The notes below the pieces were generated by a model. That model worked only from the letters and a program-made list of their open reading frames with translations, was not told the DNA's origin and made no database searches. Made by a program: the position numbers and the translations under genes. Of a stretch of DNA of 41,733 bases, positions 19,553 to 28,510 are shown in pieces. The stretch's first letter is position 1, and every line of letters starts with the position of its first letter. Origin of the DNA: Thermoanaerobaculum sp. (GTDB lineage: Bacteria > Acidobacteriota > Thermoanaerobaculia > Thermoanaerobaculales > Thermoanaerobaculaceae); the NCBI GenBank assembly GCA_025060245.1, contig JANXCP010000007.1, forward strand, positions 1 to 41,733. Direction: 5' to 3'.

Positions 19553-20304
19553 GCGACCAACCTGGTGGGTGGATGGCTGGGGGGGAATCCAGCAAGGAGC
19601 TGGTGGAAGAGCTCAAAGGCACCCTGGAAAAGGCCCGCGAACTGGTGCGAGAACTGGAGGCTAAGCTGGCCAGGGCCGGTGTGGCCGTGACCTCGGCTGG
19701 GGAGGGAGATTTGGCCCAACGCCTTGCTCGCACGGAAGCGGATGTGAAAGAGCTGGCCACACAGTTGGCCGCCTCCGAGCGGCAGATCTCTCGCCTCATG
19801 AACCTGTACGTGGCCACCTACCAGCTGCACGCCACCTTGACCCCGGAGGAGGTCCTGCAGACCATTGCCGAGATCGCCGTCAACCTGCTGGGCGCAGATG
19901 CCTTTGCGCTGATCCTCCGGCGGGATGGGGGGACGGGGTTTGAGGTGGCGCTGGCCCAAGGCCTCGCCTCAGGTCCCTACGCCGTTTTCTCCGGTCCTGA
20001 GTATCAGGGCGGAGATCCGGCGGTGGACGCCACCCTCGCCGACGGCATGTTGCGCCTGGCTCCCATCCCCAACTCGCCGGCGGTGGCGGTGGTGCCCCTA
20101 AAGGTGCAAGGGGAGATCGTGGGCGTGCTGGTGGTGCTCAAGCTCTTGCCGCACAAACCGGCGCTGCGCCCCGAGGACCGGGAGCTGTTGGATTTGCTCT
20201 CCGCCCACGCCGCCTCAGCACTGTTCGCCGCGCGGATCTTCGCCAGCAAAGACCGGCGACTACGAACCCTGGAGAGCCTCATCAAGCTGGCGCGAGGGGA
20301 GTAA
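19549..20304 (+). CDS. Coiled-coil plus GAF-like domain protein
   Basis: N-terminal heptad-like helix (SSKELVEELKGTLEKARELVRELEAKL...), then LTPEEVLQTIAEIAVNLLGADAFALILRR...VPLKVQGEIVGVLVVLKL...EDRELLDLLSAHAASAL. Confidence 0.8.
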   Translation: MSDQPGGWMAGGESSKELVEELKGTLEKARELVRELEAKLARAGVAVTSAGEGDLAQRLARTEADVKELATQLAASERQISRLMNLYVATYQLHATLTPEEVLQTIAEIAVNLLGADAFALILRRDGGTGFEVALAQGLASGPYAVFSGPEYQGGDPAVDATLADGMLRLAPIPNSPAVAVVPLKVQGEIVGVLVVLKLLPHKPALRPEDRELLDLLSAHAASALFAARIFASKDRRLRTLESLIKLARGE

Positions 20305-20313
20305 GCGGCGGGC

Positions 20314-21846
20314 ATGGGAGCTCAGGGCGCATCCCAGGGAATCTCCGGTAGCCTGCAGGATGTGGCGGTGGCCGACGTGCTGCAGTTTATTCACCTGGGG
20401 CGCCGCACGGGAATCCTTACCTTACAGCGGGGGGAGGAGCGAGCGACCATCGGGTTTTTTCGTGGCCGGATCATTTCCGCCCAGGCCTCAGGAGCACCGC
20501 GGCTGGGCGACCTGTTGCTGCGACAGGGGCTGGTGGACCGGCAACGCTTTGAGGCAGCCTTGGCGGCGGAACGACAGGCTCCAGCTCGACGCTCCCTGGG
20601 TCAAGTCTTGATTGCAGCGCATTTGGTGACGCCAGCGCAGCTCAGGGCGGTAGTGGAGGAGCAAATTCGCCGCGCTGTGGCCCAGGTGCTGGGATGGGAG
20701 ACAGGGGAGTTTGAGTTCCTTCCCGACGACCTTTCACCCCTGGACGAAGTGACCCTGTACCCGGCGGATGTGATCCGCGAAGTGGAGGTGGACACCGCGG
20801 CTCTGCTCCAACAGGCCAGCGAGATCTTCCAACAAAAAAACCAGCAGGAGAGGATTTCCCCGGTGACGCCCCAGGCGCCGGAGATCCTCACCTCGGAGGA
20901 CCTGGCGACGGTTTTGGAGCAGCTGGAAGGTTCTGATTCGCGGCCCTTGGTCCATGTCCTGACCCCCGATGATGGCCTCTTCGCCCGCCTGGGTCCGGCC
21001 CTCCGGGAAGAGGCCAAGGGGGTACGGCGGGTAAGCTTGGAGGACGCGCTGGAAAAGGGCGTCAACTTAGTGCTGCTCCTTGACGCCCGGCAGGGTATTT
21101 TGGGTGCCTCTGAGGTGGCCACGCTGCGCCGTAACCGTCCGGAAGTGCCCATTGTGGTCATGGCCGAAGCTGGGCAACCCGTGGCAGCTTTCCTGCGCGC
21201 CGGTGCCTCCATGGTGATCCCCCCGGAGATGGATGCCGCCGTGGCAGCGGTGGCCGCGCTGCGCGCCAGAAGCGTGGACACCCCGCCGTCCCGCGATCAC
21301 CTGGCGCAGCTCACCCTGCAGCGGTTGCGCCAAAGCTTGGGCGATGTGCGCAGCGGGTTCGTGGCCACCTCCCTTGCCCTCAACCTCTTGCGCATCCTCT
21401 CCGAATCGGTGGCGCGGGCCGTATTGCTCCTGGTTAAAGAGCACGATCTCTCGGTGCTGGGAGCCTTTGGCCGTGATGCGGCGGGCCAGCTGCTGGCCCA
21501 GTCCAGCCGCGGCCTCCGCTTCCCCCTGGGGGAAGGGAGCTTGCTCGTTGAGGCGGTGCGCACGGGAGAGGTGGTGCGGGGTTCCCACGCTCAACTTCCC
21601 CCGCCTTTGCGTGAGGTTTTGGGCCCAGCGGCGCGGGATGAGGTGGTGGTGTTCCCCGTGCGCGGCGTGCAGCGGGTGCTGGCGCTGGTGGTGGCGGATA
21701 ACGGGGATCGGGAGGCGGTGATCGCCGACTGGGAAATCGTGGAGCTGGCCGCCCAGCAGGCGGGGATGGCTTTTGAAAACGAGCTGCTGCGCCGCAAGCT
21801 GCTGGAGAAAGCCTCACCCACTGGCGAGGAAGGCCAGCGCCGTTGA
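20314..21846 (+). CDS. DUF4388 (PATAN-like) protein with receiver-like and GAF-like domains
   Basis: GISGSLQDVAVADVLQFIHLGRRTGILTLQRGEERATIGFFRGRIISAQ (DUF4388); paired LGDLLLRQGLVDRQRFEAAL / LGQVLIAAHLVTPAQLRAVVEEQ repeats; C-terminal GAF-like region. Confidence 0.8.
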   Translation: MGAQGASQGISGSLQDVAVADVLQFIHLGRRTGILTLQRGEERATIGFFRGRIISAQASGAPRLGDLLLRQGLVDRQRFEAALAAERQAPARRSLGQVLIAAHLVTPAQLRAVVEEQIRRAVAQVLGWETGEFEFLPDDLSPLDEVTLYPADVIREVEVDTAALLQQASEIFQQKNQQERISPVTPQAPEILTSEDLATVLEQLEGSDSRPLVHVLTPDDGLFARLGPALREEAKGVRRVSLEDALEKGVNLVLLLDARQGILGASEVATLRRNRPEVPIVVMAEAGQPVAAFLRAGASMVIPPEMDAAVAAVAALRARSVDTPPSRDHLAQLTLQRLRQSLGDVRSGFVATSLALNLLRILSESVARAVLLLVKEHDLSVLGAFGRDAAGQLLAQSSRGLRFPLGEGSLLVEAVRTGEVVRGSHAQLPPPLREVLGPAARDEVVVFPVRGVQRVLALVVADNGDREAVIADWEIVELAAQQAGMAFENELLRRKLLEKASPTGEEGQRR

Positions 21847-22275
21847 ACCAGCGGCCAGGACCCCGGCTGCCAGGTCATCGGCCACGATCCCCACTCCGCC
21901 GGGTAGACGCTCCGCTTGGCGGACGGGTGGGGGCTTGAGGACATCAAAGAGGCGAAAAAAAACGAAGTTTACCGCCAGCCAAACCGGTGTTGGGGGAACG
22001 CCAACCCAGGCTGAAAGCTGCAAGGTCCACCATTGCCCCACCACTTCGTCCAGGACCACCGCCCCCGGGTCGCGCTCCCCACGGCGCAGGGCTTCCCGCC
22101 CACAGAGCCACGGCGCCGCCGCGGTGAGGACCACCCCCAACGCCAGGGACAGGTCCGGGGCAGGAACGAGGAGGAAAAGGGCTAGGCCCGCCAGCGAACC
22201 GACGGTGGTCCCCGGGGCGGGGAGCACTTCTGCCAAAAAGCCCACGGTGGCCAGAGCCCGCGCCCACCAGCTCAC
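21814..22275 (-). CDS. pgpA: Phosphatidylglycerophosphatase A
   Basis: PAPGTTVGSLAGL...VVLDEVVGQWWTL...FFRLFDVLKPPPVRQAERLPGGVGIVADDLAAGV. Confidence 0.92.
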   Translation of the reverse strand: MSWWARALATVGFLAEVLPAPGTTVGSLAGLALFLLVPAPDLSLALGVVLTAAAPWLCGREALRRGERDPGAVVLDEVVGQWWTLQLSAWVGVPPTPVWLAVNFVFFRLFDVLKPPPVRQAERLPGGVGIVADDLAAGVLAAGSTALAFLASG

Positions 22276-23672
22276 GGTCTTTCCTGAAGTTCCTGCAAAA
22301 GGATCCGCGGCAAACCGCCAAAGTCGCCAGAGGACATGGCGACCACCACATCACCAGAGCGCAAAAGAGGCAGGATGGCCTCAGCCACCGCCTGCTCTTC
22401 CGGCACCACCACCGTGAGCACTCCTTGGCTTTCGAGGGCCTTCGCTAGGGCATCGCGATCCAAGAGCTCCTCCGGTTTCAGCCGGTGGCGATGGAACACC
22501 GGTGCCAACACCACCACATCGGCCAGGCCAAAAGCCTGTTGGTACCGGGGCAGGAACTCGGCTCGGCCAGCGGTGAGGGAGCGGGGCTCAAAGGCCACCA
22601 CCAGGCGGCGGCCGGGGAATCGCTGGCGGGTCCCTTCCAGGGTCAACCGCACCGCCGTCGGGTGGTGGGCAAAGTCGTCCACCACCGTCACCCCGTCCAC
22701 CTCGCCGAGGATTTCCAGCCGCCGGCGAACGCCGGGGAACGTGGCAAGCCCTGCTTGCAGGCGGTCCAGGTCCACGCCGCAGAGGTAACTTACCGCCACG
22801 GTGGCTAAGAGATTGGCCACATTGTGTCGGCCTACCAAAGGAACGGTCAGCTCCCATCGTTGGCCCGCCAGCTCCACCTGCGCCAGCAACTGGCCGCCCA
22901 CCTGGCGGTAGCTTCGGCAGCGCACCTGGGCCTGGGGGTTTAGGCCGTACCAGAGGACCCTAGGGGCGGCCGTGACCACTTCCCTGGCTCCTGGATCGTC
23001 GGCGTTGGCTACCACGTACCCTTCACGCGCCACCTGTGCCACTCCGGCGCGAAACGCCGTCAGAATGGCATCCAACGATGGGTACAGGTCGCCGTGGTCA
23101 AACTCCACGTTATTGACCACGAAAACATGAGGCCAGTAGTGGAGAAATTTGGGCCCCTTGTCAAAAAAAGCGGTGTTGTACTCGTCCCCCTCCACCACGG
23201 TCCAGGGGGAACTTCCCAAACGCCACGGCTTTCCTCCCCGGGGAACGCCCCCGATGAAGGCGGTGGGGTCCAGGCCGGCAGTCGTCAACACGTGGGCCAC
23301 CAGGGCGGTGGTGGTGGTTTTCCCGTGGGTGCCGGCCACCACCACCGTCTTGTGCCCTTGGCAGAAAAGCTCACCCAGCAACGCCGCCTGCGAGGTGTAG
23401 GGCATCCCCGCTCGCAAGACCGCCTGCACCTCGGGGTTGGTGACGGGCACGGCGTTGCCGATGACCACCGAGTGCTCCACGGCGGGCAGCTGTTCCGGGT
23501 CGAAGCCTAGCCGTACGGGGATCCTCAGCTCAGCGAGGATCTCCGAGGCCGGGGGGTACAACGCCGCATCCACCCCTGCCACGCGAAAGCCCCGTTGGCA
23601 CAGGAGCCCCGCCAGAGCGGAGGTGGCCATGCCGCCAATGGGTAGCAGGTAGTAATGGCACGATTCTGGCAT
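22272..23672 (-). CDS. mpl: UDP-N-acetylmuramate:L-alanyl-gamma-D-glutamyl-meso-diaminopimelate ligase (Mpl) or related Mur ligase
   Basis: YLLPIGGMATSALAGLLCQRGFRVAGVDAALYPP...VVVAGTHGKTTTTALVAHVL...VVEGDEYNTAFFDKGPKFLHY...VDDFAHHPTAVRLTL. Start at ATG 23672 (MPESCHYY). Confidence 0.88.
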   Translation of the reverse strand: MPESCHYYLLPIGGMATSALAGLLCQRGFRVAGVDAALYPPASEILAELRIPVRLGFDPEQLPAVEHSVVIGNAVPVTNPEVQAVLRAGMPYTSQAALLGELFCQGHKTVVVAGTHGKTTTTALVAHVLTTAGLDPTAFIGGVPRGGKPWRLGSSPWTVVEGDEYNTAFFDKGPKFLHYWPHVFVVNNVEFDHGDLYPSLDAILTAFRAGVAQVAREGYVVANADDPGAREVVTAAPRVLWYGLNPQAQVRCRSYRQVGGQLLAQVELAGQRWELTVPLVGRHNVANLLATVAVSYLCGVDLDRLQAGLATFPGVRRRLEILGEVDGVTVVDDFAHHPTAVRLTLEGTRQRFPGRRLVVAFEPRSLTAGRAEFLPRYQQAFGLADVVVLAPVFHRHRLKPEELLDRDALAKALESQGVLTVVVPEEQAVAEAILPLLRSGDVVVAMSSGDFGGLPRILLQELQERP

Positions 23673-23712
23673 AACAGTTGCCCGCGTGGGCGGGCTTGGG
23701 TACTCTAGCACT

Positions 23713-23734
23713 TGCTGACCCCAATGGGTCAGCA
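23713..23734. promoter_or_regulatory. Perfect inverted repeat in the mpl / DUF1573 divergent intergenic region
   Basis: TGCTGACCC-CAAT-GGGTCAGCA, 9-bp perfect arms, just upstream of the SD-like AGGGAGGA. Confidence 0.5.
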
Positions 23735-23754
23735 GCCAGCCCAGGGAGGAAGAT

Positions 23755-24774
23755 ATGCGCCGATGGACCTTTTGCTTGCTCGCCACGGTGATGGCCGGAG
23801 TGGTGTGGGCGCAGGCCCCCACTGCTCCCTCAGACGCCAAGCCGGTGGCTGATATCCCGGAGAAGATCAAGGACTTTGGTGTGGTGACCAAAGGGGAAAA
23901 GATCCGCGCCGTGTTTGAGGTGCGCAACACGGGCAAGGCCACCTTGGAGGTCACGCAGGTGCGCCCGACCTGCGGGTGCACGGTGGCAGAGTTTGATCGC
24001 ACCATCCCCCCAGGTGGGAAGGGTAAATTGGTGGCGGAGGTGGACACCACCGACTTCACCGGTCCCATTTCCAAGGCCGTGTTGGTGTACACCAACGACC
24101 CCGCCATGCCCGCCCTCACGGTGGTGGTGAAGGCGGACGTGCAGGCGTTCATCGATGTGGTGCCGCGGGGGTTTGTGCGCTTGAACGTCCTCCAGGGCGA
24201 GCCGGCGGAGGAAAAGGTGATCCTGGTGCCTTCCCAGCCGGTGGATTTCAAAGTCCTGGGAGTGGACACCGGAACAGCGCCGGTCACCGCCTCGTTCCGC
24301 AAACTGGAGGCGGGGGAGGCCATCCCAGGCCGGCACCAACCCCAGTGGGAGGTAAGCTTCAAACTGCCCGCCAATGCCCCGGTGGGGGTCTTTAGTCAAA
24401 AGGCAACGGTCAAGACCAATTTGGACAAGTCACCCACGGTGAACATTGCCCTCAACGGTGTGGTGCGGGCTATCGTCATGGTTTCGCCACCCACGGTGGA
24501 CTTGGGGACGGTGCCGAACGATGCGCCGGTGGGTCGTGCCCTCATGGTGATCAACAACCGGCAAAACCACGATCTGCAGATTGCCAACGCCAAGGTCACC
24601 AGCGACCTCTTTACGGTGGAGGTGACGCCGCTCCAACCGGGACAGCGGTACCAGGTGGCGGTGACCCTCAAGGCGGGGGCCCCGAAGGGCACCCATAAGG
24701 CCTCCCTGGTCCTGGAGACCAACGACCCGGTATCCTCGCGCATTGAGGTCCCGGTGAACGTCACCGTGCAGTAG
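23755..24774 (+). CDS. Secreted DUF1573 domain protein
   Basis: Signal peptide; KDFGVVTKGEKIRAVFEVRNTGKATLEVTQVRPTCGCTVAEFDRTIPPGGKGKL is typical of DUF1573. Confidence 0.9.
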   Translation: MRRWTFCLLATVMAGVVWAQAPTAPSDAKPVADIPEKIKDFGVVTKGEKIRAVFEVRNTGKATLEVTQVRPTCGCTVAEFDRTIPPGGKGKLVAEVDTTDFTGPISKAVLVYTNDPAMPALTVVVKADVQAFIDVVPRGFVRLNVLQGEPAEEKVILVPSQPVDFKVLGVDTGTAPVTASFRKLEAGEAIPGRHQPQWEVSFKLPANAPVGVFSQKATVKTNLDKSPTVNIALNGVVRAIVMVSPPTVDLGTVPNDAPVGRALMVINNRQNHDLQIANAKVTSDLFTVEVTPLQPGQRYQVAVTLKAGAPKGTHKASLVLETNDPVSSRIEVPVNVTVQ

Positions 24775-24799
24775 GCGTTCCCGCTCTGCCGCCCGAACC

Positions 24800-24830
24800 G
24801 AGCGCGCCTTGCTGGCGCGCTCTGGTTTTT
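24800..24830 (+). terminator. Rho-independent-like terminator
   Basis: GAGCGCGCC-TTGCT-GGCGCGCTC followed by TGGTTTTT. Confidence 0.8.
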
Positions 24831-24838
24831 GGTAGATT
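24809..24838 (+). promoter_or_regulatory. Candidate promoter for the riboswitch/btuB-like transcript, overlapping the terminator
   Basis: TTGCTG (24809-24814), 18 bp spacer, TAGATT (24833-24838). Confidence 0.3.
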
Positions 24839-24844
24839 CCTTGC

Positions 24845-25003
24845 CAACGGGGTGGTTTGAGGGAAGCCGGTGAAAATCCGGCGCGGCCCCCGCCACTGTA
24901 ACCGGGGACGGACGCTCACGAGAGCCACTGGGGCGTGCGGTGGAAGCTGGCGCCCTGGGAAGGCGAGCGGGCCGGAGGATCCGGAGCCAGGAGACCTGCC
25001 ACC
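24845..25003 (+). ncRNA. Cobalamin (AdoCbl-type) riboswitch
   Basis: GGGAAGCCGGTGAAAATCCGGCGCGGCCCCCGCCACTGTAACCGGGGACGGACGC...GAGCCAGGAGACCTGCC (B12 box) directly upstream of a TonB receptor gene. Confidence 0.95.
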
Positions 25004-25027
25004 CCGAAAAGGCACGGGAGGTGCACC

Positions 25028-26836
25028 ATGAGGCGTTGGTTTTGGTTTGTCTTAGCCCTTTTCCTACCCTTTGACCTTACCGCTCAAGCGCCCACCTTTC
25101 GCGAGACGGTGGTAGTGACCGCCGCCGGCGAGGAGGAACCCCTGGATCAGGTGGCCGCTGCCGTCACCGAGGTGGACCAGCGGGAACTGGCACGAAGCCT
25201 TGAGGCCTCCCTGGCGGCGGTGCTGCGCCGCAGCCCGGGGGTGGTGGTGCTGCGATCGGGACTGGATGGAGGCGTGACCTCCCTTTTCAGCCGCGGTACC
25301 AACTCCAACCAAACCCTGGTGCTGTTTGAAGGGGTTCGCCTCAACGACCCCTACTTCGGCGGCTACGACTGGAGCCTGCCCTTGACGACCGGCGTGGGAA
25401 AAGTGGAGTTGGTACGGGGACCCTTTTCCGCCCTTTACGGAGCCGACGCCCTGGGGGGGGTGGTACAGCTCTTGGCCCCGCAGGGTGCTGGGACCTCCTG
25501 GAGCCTCTTTGGGGAAGGGGGGAGCCAGGGGTGGCGACGATGGCAAGGCGGGTGGTCCACCACCGGGAAGGGTTGGGACCTGGCCCTGTGGGGAGTGGAG
25601 CGGAACGGCAGCGGCACCCTGGACAACGACGACTTTTGGGGGAAAGCGGTGACCTTCTCCGCTGGCTGGCGGCCACGCCCCAACTCGCGCCTTGGGCTTC
25701 TGGTCCGGGACTCCCGCAGCCGCACAGAAATCCCATTTTCCGGGGCCCAGGCCACCCCTCGTCGCTGGACTGCCGCCGGTGAACGGTTGGTGGCGGTGCC
25801 CTGGCGCATGGCCTTGCACCCCCACCTGCAGGTGGAGGGCCACCTGGCCCGTCTGACGGGGCAGCTCTCCTTCCGTGACCCGGATGACCCCTGGGGGTAT
25901 ACCGCTGCCGATTCGGACAAGGAGAGCCTCCAGGGGCGGCTCGTGTTCAAGGCGCGGGTAGGAACACACCGCCTGCAGTGGGGCGGGGAGTGGCGACAGG
26001 ACGAGGTAACCGCCGGCTCCAGCTTCGGCCCGGACCTGCAGGAAAAAAAGCAGGGCACCCGTTCCCTGTTCCTCCAGGACCGGTGGGGTGTGGGCAAGGC
26101 CGGGGACCTCACGCTGGGGCTCCGCTGGGATCGCGCCGGCGCCTGGGAGCAGTGGTCCCCCCGCGTCAGCTGGGGGCTGCCGTTGGGCACGGGCCGCCTC
26201 TGGCTGGCGGCGGGAAGGGCCTTTCGCGCTCCTACCCTGGGGGAACGTTTCTACCCCTTTTCAGGAAACCCCGCGCTGCAACCCGAGCGCTCGGCCAGCC
26301 TGGAGCTGGGTACAAACCAAGTCTTGGCCGGTTCCTGGTTGGCCCAACTGGTCGCCTTCGCCAACCGGGTAGAAGACCTGGTGGACTTTGATTACACCAC
26401 TTGGCGTTTTGCCAATTTGGCCGAAGCGCGGCAAAGGGGGGTGGAGCTTGCCCTGGAGCAGCGCCGCGAGGCGCAATTCCTGCGCCTGGCGGCCACCTAT
26501 TGGATCACGGAGGACGACCAGGATCGGCCTTTGCTGCGGCGTCCCAAATGGTCGGGGAGCTGCACCTGGGGCGGGAGGTGGAGCTTCGGCGAAGGGGAGG
26601 TGAGCCTAGTGTATGTGGGCCGCCGCGCCGATTTGGATCCGGTGAGCTTGGCGCGGGTCCAGCAGGGCGGCTTTTTCACCGCCCAGGTGGCCGCGCGTAT
26701 CCTCCTGGTAGATCCGTTGTCCCTCACCCTGCGGGTGGATAACCTGGCCGACCGCGCTTACCAGGAAGTGCGCGGCTTCCCAGCCCCGGGACGGCGGTTT
26801 TTCCTCGGCCTGAGCTTGGCCGGTGGCGCTCCCTAG
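25028..26836 (+). CDS. btuB: TonB-dependent receptor, BtuB-like (vitamin B12 uptake)
   Basis: Signal peptide, ETVVVTAAGEEEPLDQVAAAVTEVDQREL plug domain, VELVRGPFSALYGADALGGVVQL; preceded by a cobalamin riboswitch. Confidence 0.88.
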   Translation: MRRWFWFVLALFLPFDLTAQAPTFRETVVVTAAGEEEPLDQVAAAVTEVDQRELARSLEASLAAVLRRSPGVVVLRSGLDGGVTSLFSRGTNSNQTLVLFEGVRLNDPYFGGYDWSLPLTTGVGKVELVRGPFSALYGADALGGVVQLLAPQGAGTSWSLFGEGGSQGWRRWQGGWSTTGKGWDLALWGVERNGSGTLDNDDFWGKAVTFSAGWRPRPNSRLGLLVRDSRSRTEIPFSGAQATPRRWTAAGERLVAVPWRMALHPHLQVEGHLARLTGQLSFRDPDDPWGYTAADSDKESLQGRLVFKARVGTHRLQWGGEWRQDEVTAGSSFGPDLQEKKQGTRSLFLQDRWGVGKAGDLTLGLRWDRAGAWEQWSPRVSWGLPLGTGRLWLAAGRAFRAPTLGERFYPFSGNPALQPERSASLELGTNQVLAGSWLAQLVAFANRVEDLVDFDYTTWRFANLAEARQRGVELALEQRREAQFLRLAATYWITEDDQDRPLLRRPKWSGSCTWGGRWSFGEGEVSLVYVGRRADLDPVSLARVQQGGFFTAQVAARILLVDPLSLTLRVDNLADRAYQEVRGFPAPGRRFFLGLSLAGGAP

Positions 26837-26863
26837 CCGGGTTGTTCCGCCCGAGGGCAGCGT

Positions 26864-26892
26864 TTGACCTTTGCCCAGGCGGTTGTTAAACT
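26864..26892 (+). promoter_or_regulatory. Candidate sigma70-like promoter of the ATP synthase gene cluster
   Basis: TTGACC (26864-26869), 17 bp spacer, TAAACT (26887-26892). Confidence 0.45.
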
Positions 26893-26946
26893 CACCAACC
26901 GCCGCGAGGGTGAGAGCGGCGCGGGCGTTCAGCTGGAGGCCGCAGG

Positions 26947-27375
26947 GTGGATCTACCCAATTACTCTTTTCTCTTGGTCGTTGTTTGTTTTTGGCTGGCG
27001 TATTTCGTGGTAAAGCGCCAGCTGGTAGTCCCGGTTTTGGCCCTTCTGGAGGAACGTGAACGAAGGGTGGCTGCGGGCCGGGAAGCCTACACCCAAGCAC
27101 GGGCCACGTTGGAGGAGGCGTTGCGGGCACGGGAGCGGGAATTGGCCCAAGCGGCGGCGGAGGCGCAGCGGGAACGGGCACGCCTGCGGGCGGAGGGGGA
27201 AGCCAAGCGCCGGGAGCTTCTGGAGGCGGCGCGCGCGGAAGGTCACCGCCGCCTGGCTCACTTCCAGGCGGAGCTTACCCAGCAAACCCAAGCGGTCCGC
27301 CAGCAGCTGCACCAGCAGACCCACCAGCTGGCCAAGGAGCTGGCCCAGCGCCTGCTCGGGAGGCCTTTGGCTTGA
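26947..27375 (+). CDS. F1Fo ATP synthase subunit b-type (first copy, b')
   Basis: Short N-terminal TM segment followed by a long Ala/Arg/Glu-rich coiled coil; GTG start; first gene of the atp cluster. Confidence 0.8.
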   Translation: MDLPNYSFLLVVVCFWLAYFVVKRQLVVPVLALLEERERRVAAGREAYTQARATLEEALRARERELAQAAAEAQRERARLRAEGEAKRRELLEAARAEGHRRLAHFQAELTQQTQAVRQQLHQQTHQLAKELAQRLLGRPLA

Positions 27376-27941
27376 TGCGGTTTAAGGTTGGCCTCCTGAT
27401 GGCCCTGTGGGCCACCCCAGCCCTCGCAGCCGCCGGTGGCGGACCTGAGACGTTCTTGGGGATCCCCACGGTGGTGTGGAAGGTGGCCAACCTGGTGGTG
27501 TTTCTGACCATCCTGGGTTGGTTCTTGGCGCGCCCGCTGAGCCGTTTTTTCCACGCGCGAAGGGAGGAAATCGCCCGTCAACTCAGGGAGGCGGAGCGCT
27601 TGCGGGCGGAAGCCTCGGCTTTGCACCAGGAGATGTCCGCCAAACTGGCAGGCCTGCACGGGGAGATCGCAGCGCTCCAGGAGCGCCTGCGACGGGAGGG
27701 TGAGCGGGAGCGCCAGCTTCTGGTGGCCGAGGGGGAGCGGGAAGCGGCTCGGTTCCTGCGGCAGGTGGAGGAGGAGACGAAGCGCCGATTGGCGGCGGCG
27801 CGGGAGGAGCTGGCGCGGGAGGCGGCTCAAAGTGCGGCGCTGGTGGCCTGGGAGATTCTGGGCAAAGAGATCACCCCCGAGGACCGCGAGCGCATCTTTC
27901 GCGCCACGCTGGCGCGCCTCCAGCAGGGGGAACAGGTATGA
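27372..27941 (+). CDS. atpF: F1Fo ATP synthase subunit b
   Basis: FLGIPTVVWKVANLVVFLTILGWFLARPLSRFFHARREEIARQLREAERL...; adjacent to atpH. Confidence 0.9.
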   Translation: MMRFKVGLLMALWATPALAAAGGGPETFLGIPTVVWKVANLVVFLTILGWFLARPLSRFFHARREEIARQLREAERLRAEASALHQEMSAKLAGLHGEIAALQERLRREGERERQLLVAEGEREAARFLRQVEEETKRRLAAAREELAREAAQSAALVAWEILGKEITPEDRERIFRATLARLQQGEQV

Positions 27942-28510
27942 GCCGGCGCATCGCCCGCCCCTATGCCCAGGCACTTTTTGCCGTCACCAAACCCGATGGC
28001 CCGCAAGCCTTGGAAAAGGCCCAAAAGGCCCTGGACCGCGCTGCCTGGGCTTTCAAGGAGCTTCCCCAGTTGATCCGAGCCTTTGAGCTGCCGACCCTGG
28101 CTGTGCGGCAAAAGCTTTCGCTGTTGCGGGAACTCTCCCGCCGGTTGGAGCTGCCGGTGAAGGTGGAGCGCCTGTTGGTGGCCCTACAAACCCACTACCG
28201 TCTGCGCTATCTGCCGTTGGTGGCGGAGGAGTTCACGGTCCTCTGTGACCGATTTTTTGGGCTCAGGCGAGGTCGCGTGTGGTTGCCGGCGGCGGTCGCA
28301 CCGGAACAGCTTGCGGAGCTGGAGGGCACGTTGGCCCGTTTGGTGGGTACGGCGGTGAAGCTGGAGCAGGAGGAGCGACCGGAGCTGTTGGCGGGGTTTG
28401 TGGTGCGCCTGGGTAGCCTGGTCTTTGATGGATCCCTGCGGCGGCAGTTGGAGCGGTTTGCTGGGGGGAGTTTGCCCGAGGGAGGGCGTTATGCACGTGA
28501 AGTTAGGTGA
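27938..28510 (+). CDS. atpH: F1Fo ATP synthase subunit delta
   Basis: [18 protein letters not shown]...; position between b and alpha. Confidence 0.9.
   Translation: MSRRIARPYAQALFAVTKPDGPQALEKAQKALDRAAWAFKELPQLIRAFELPTLAVRQKLSLLRELSRRLELPVKVERLLVALQTHYRLRYLPLVAEEFTVLCDRFFGLRRGRVWLPAAVAPEQLAELEGTLARLVGTAVKLEQEERPELLAGFVVRLGSLVFDGSLRRQLERFAGGSLPEGGRYAREVR

Noticed and set aside
23673-24374. N-terminal 230 codons of the 700-aa minus-strand ORF containing mpl
   Set aside because: Antisense to the clear DUF1573 gene; Mpl homology begins at MPESCHYYLLPIGG (23672).
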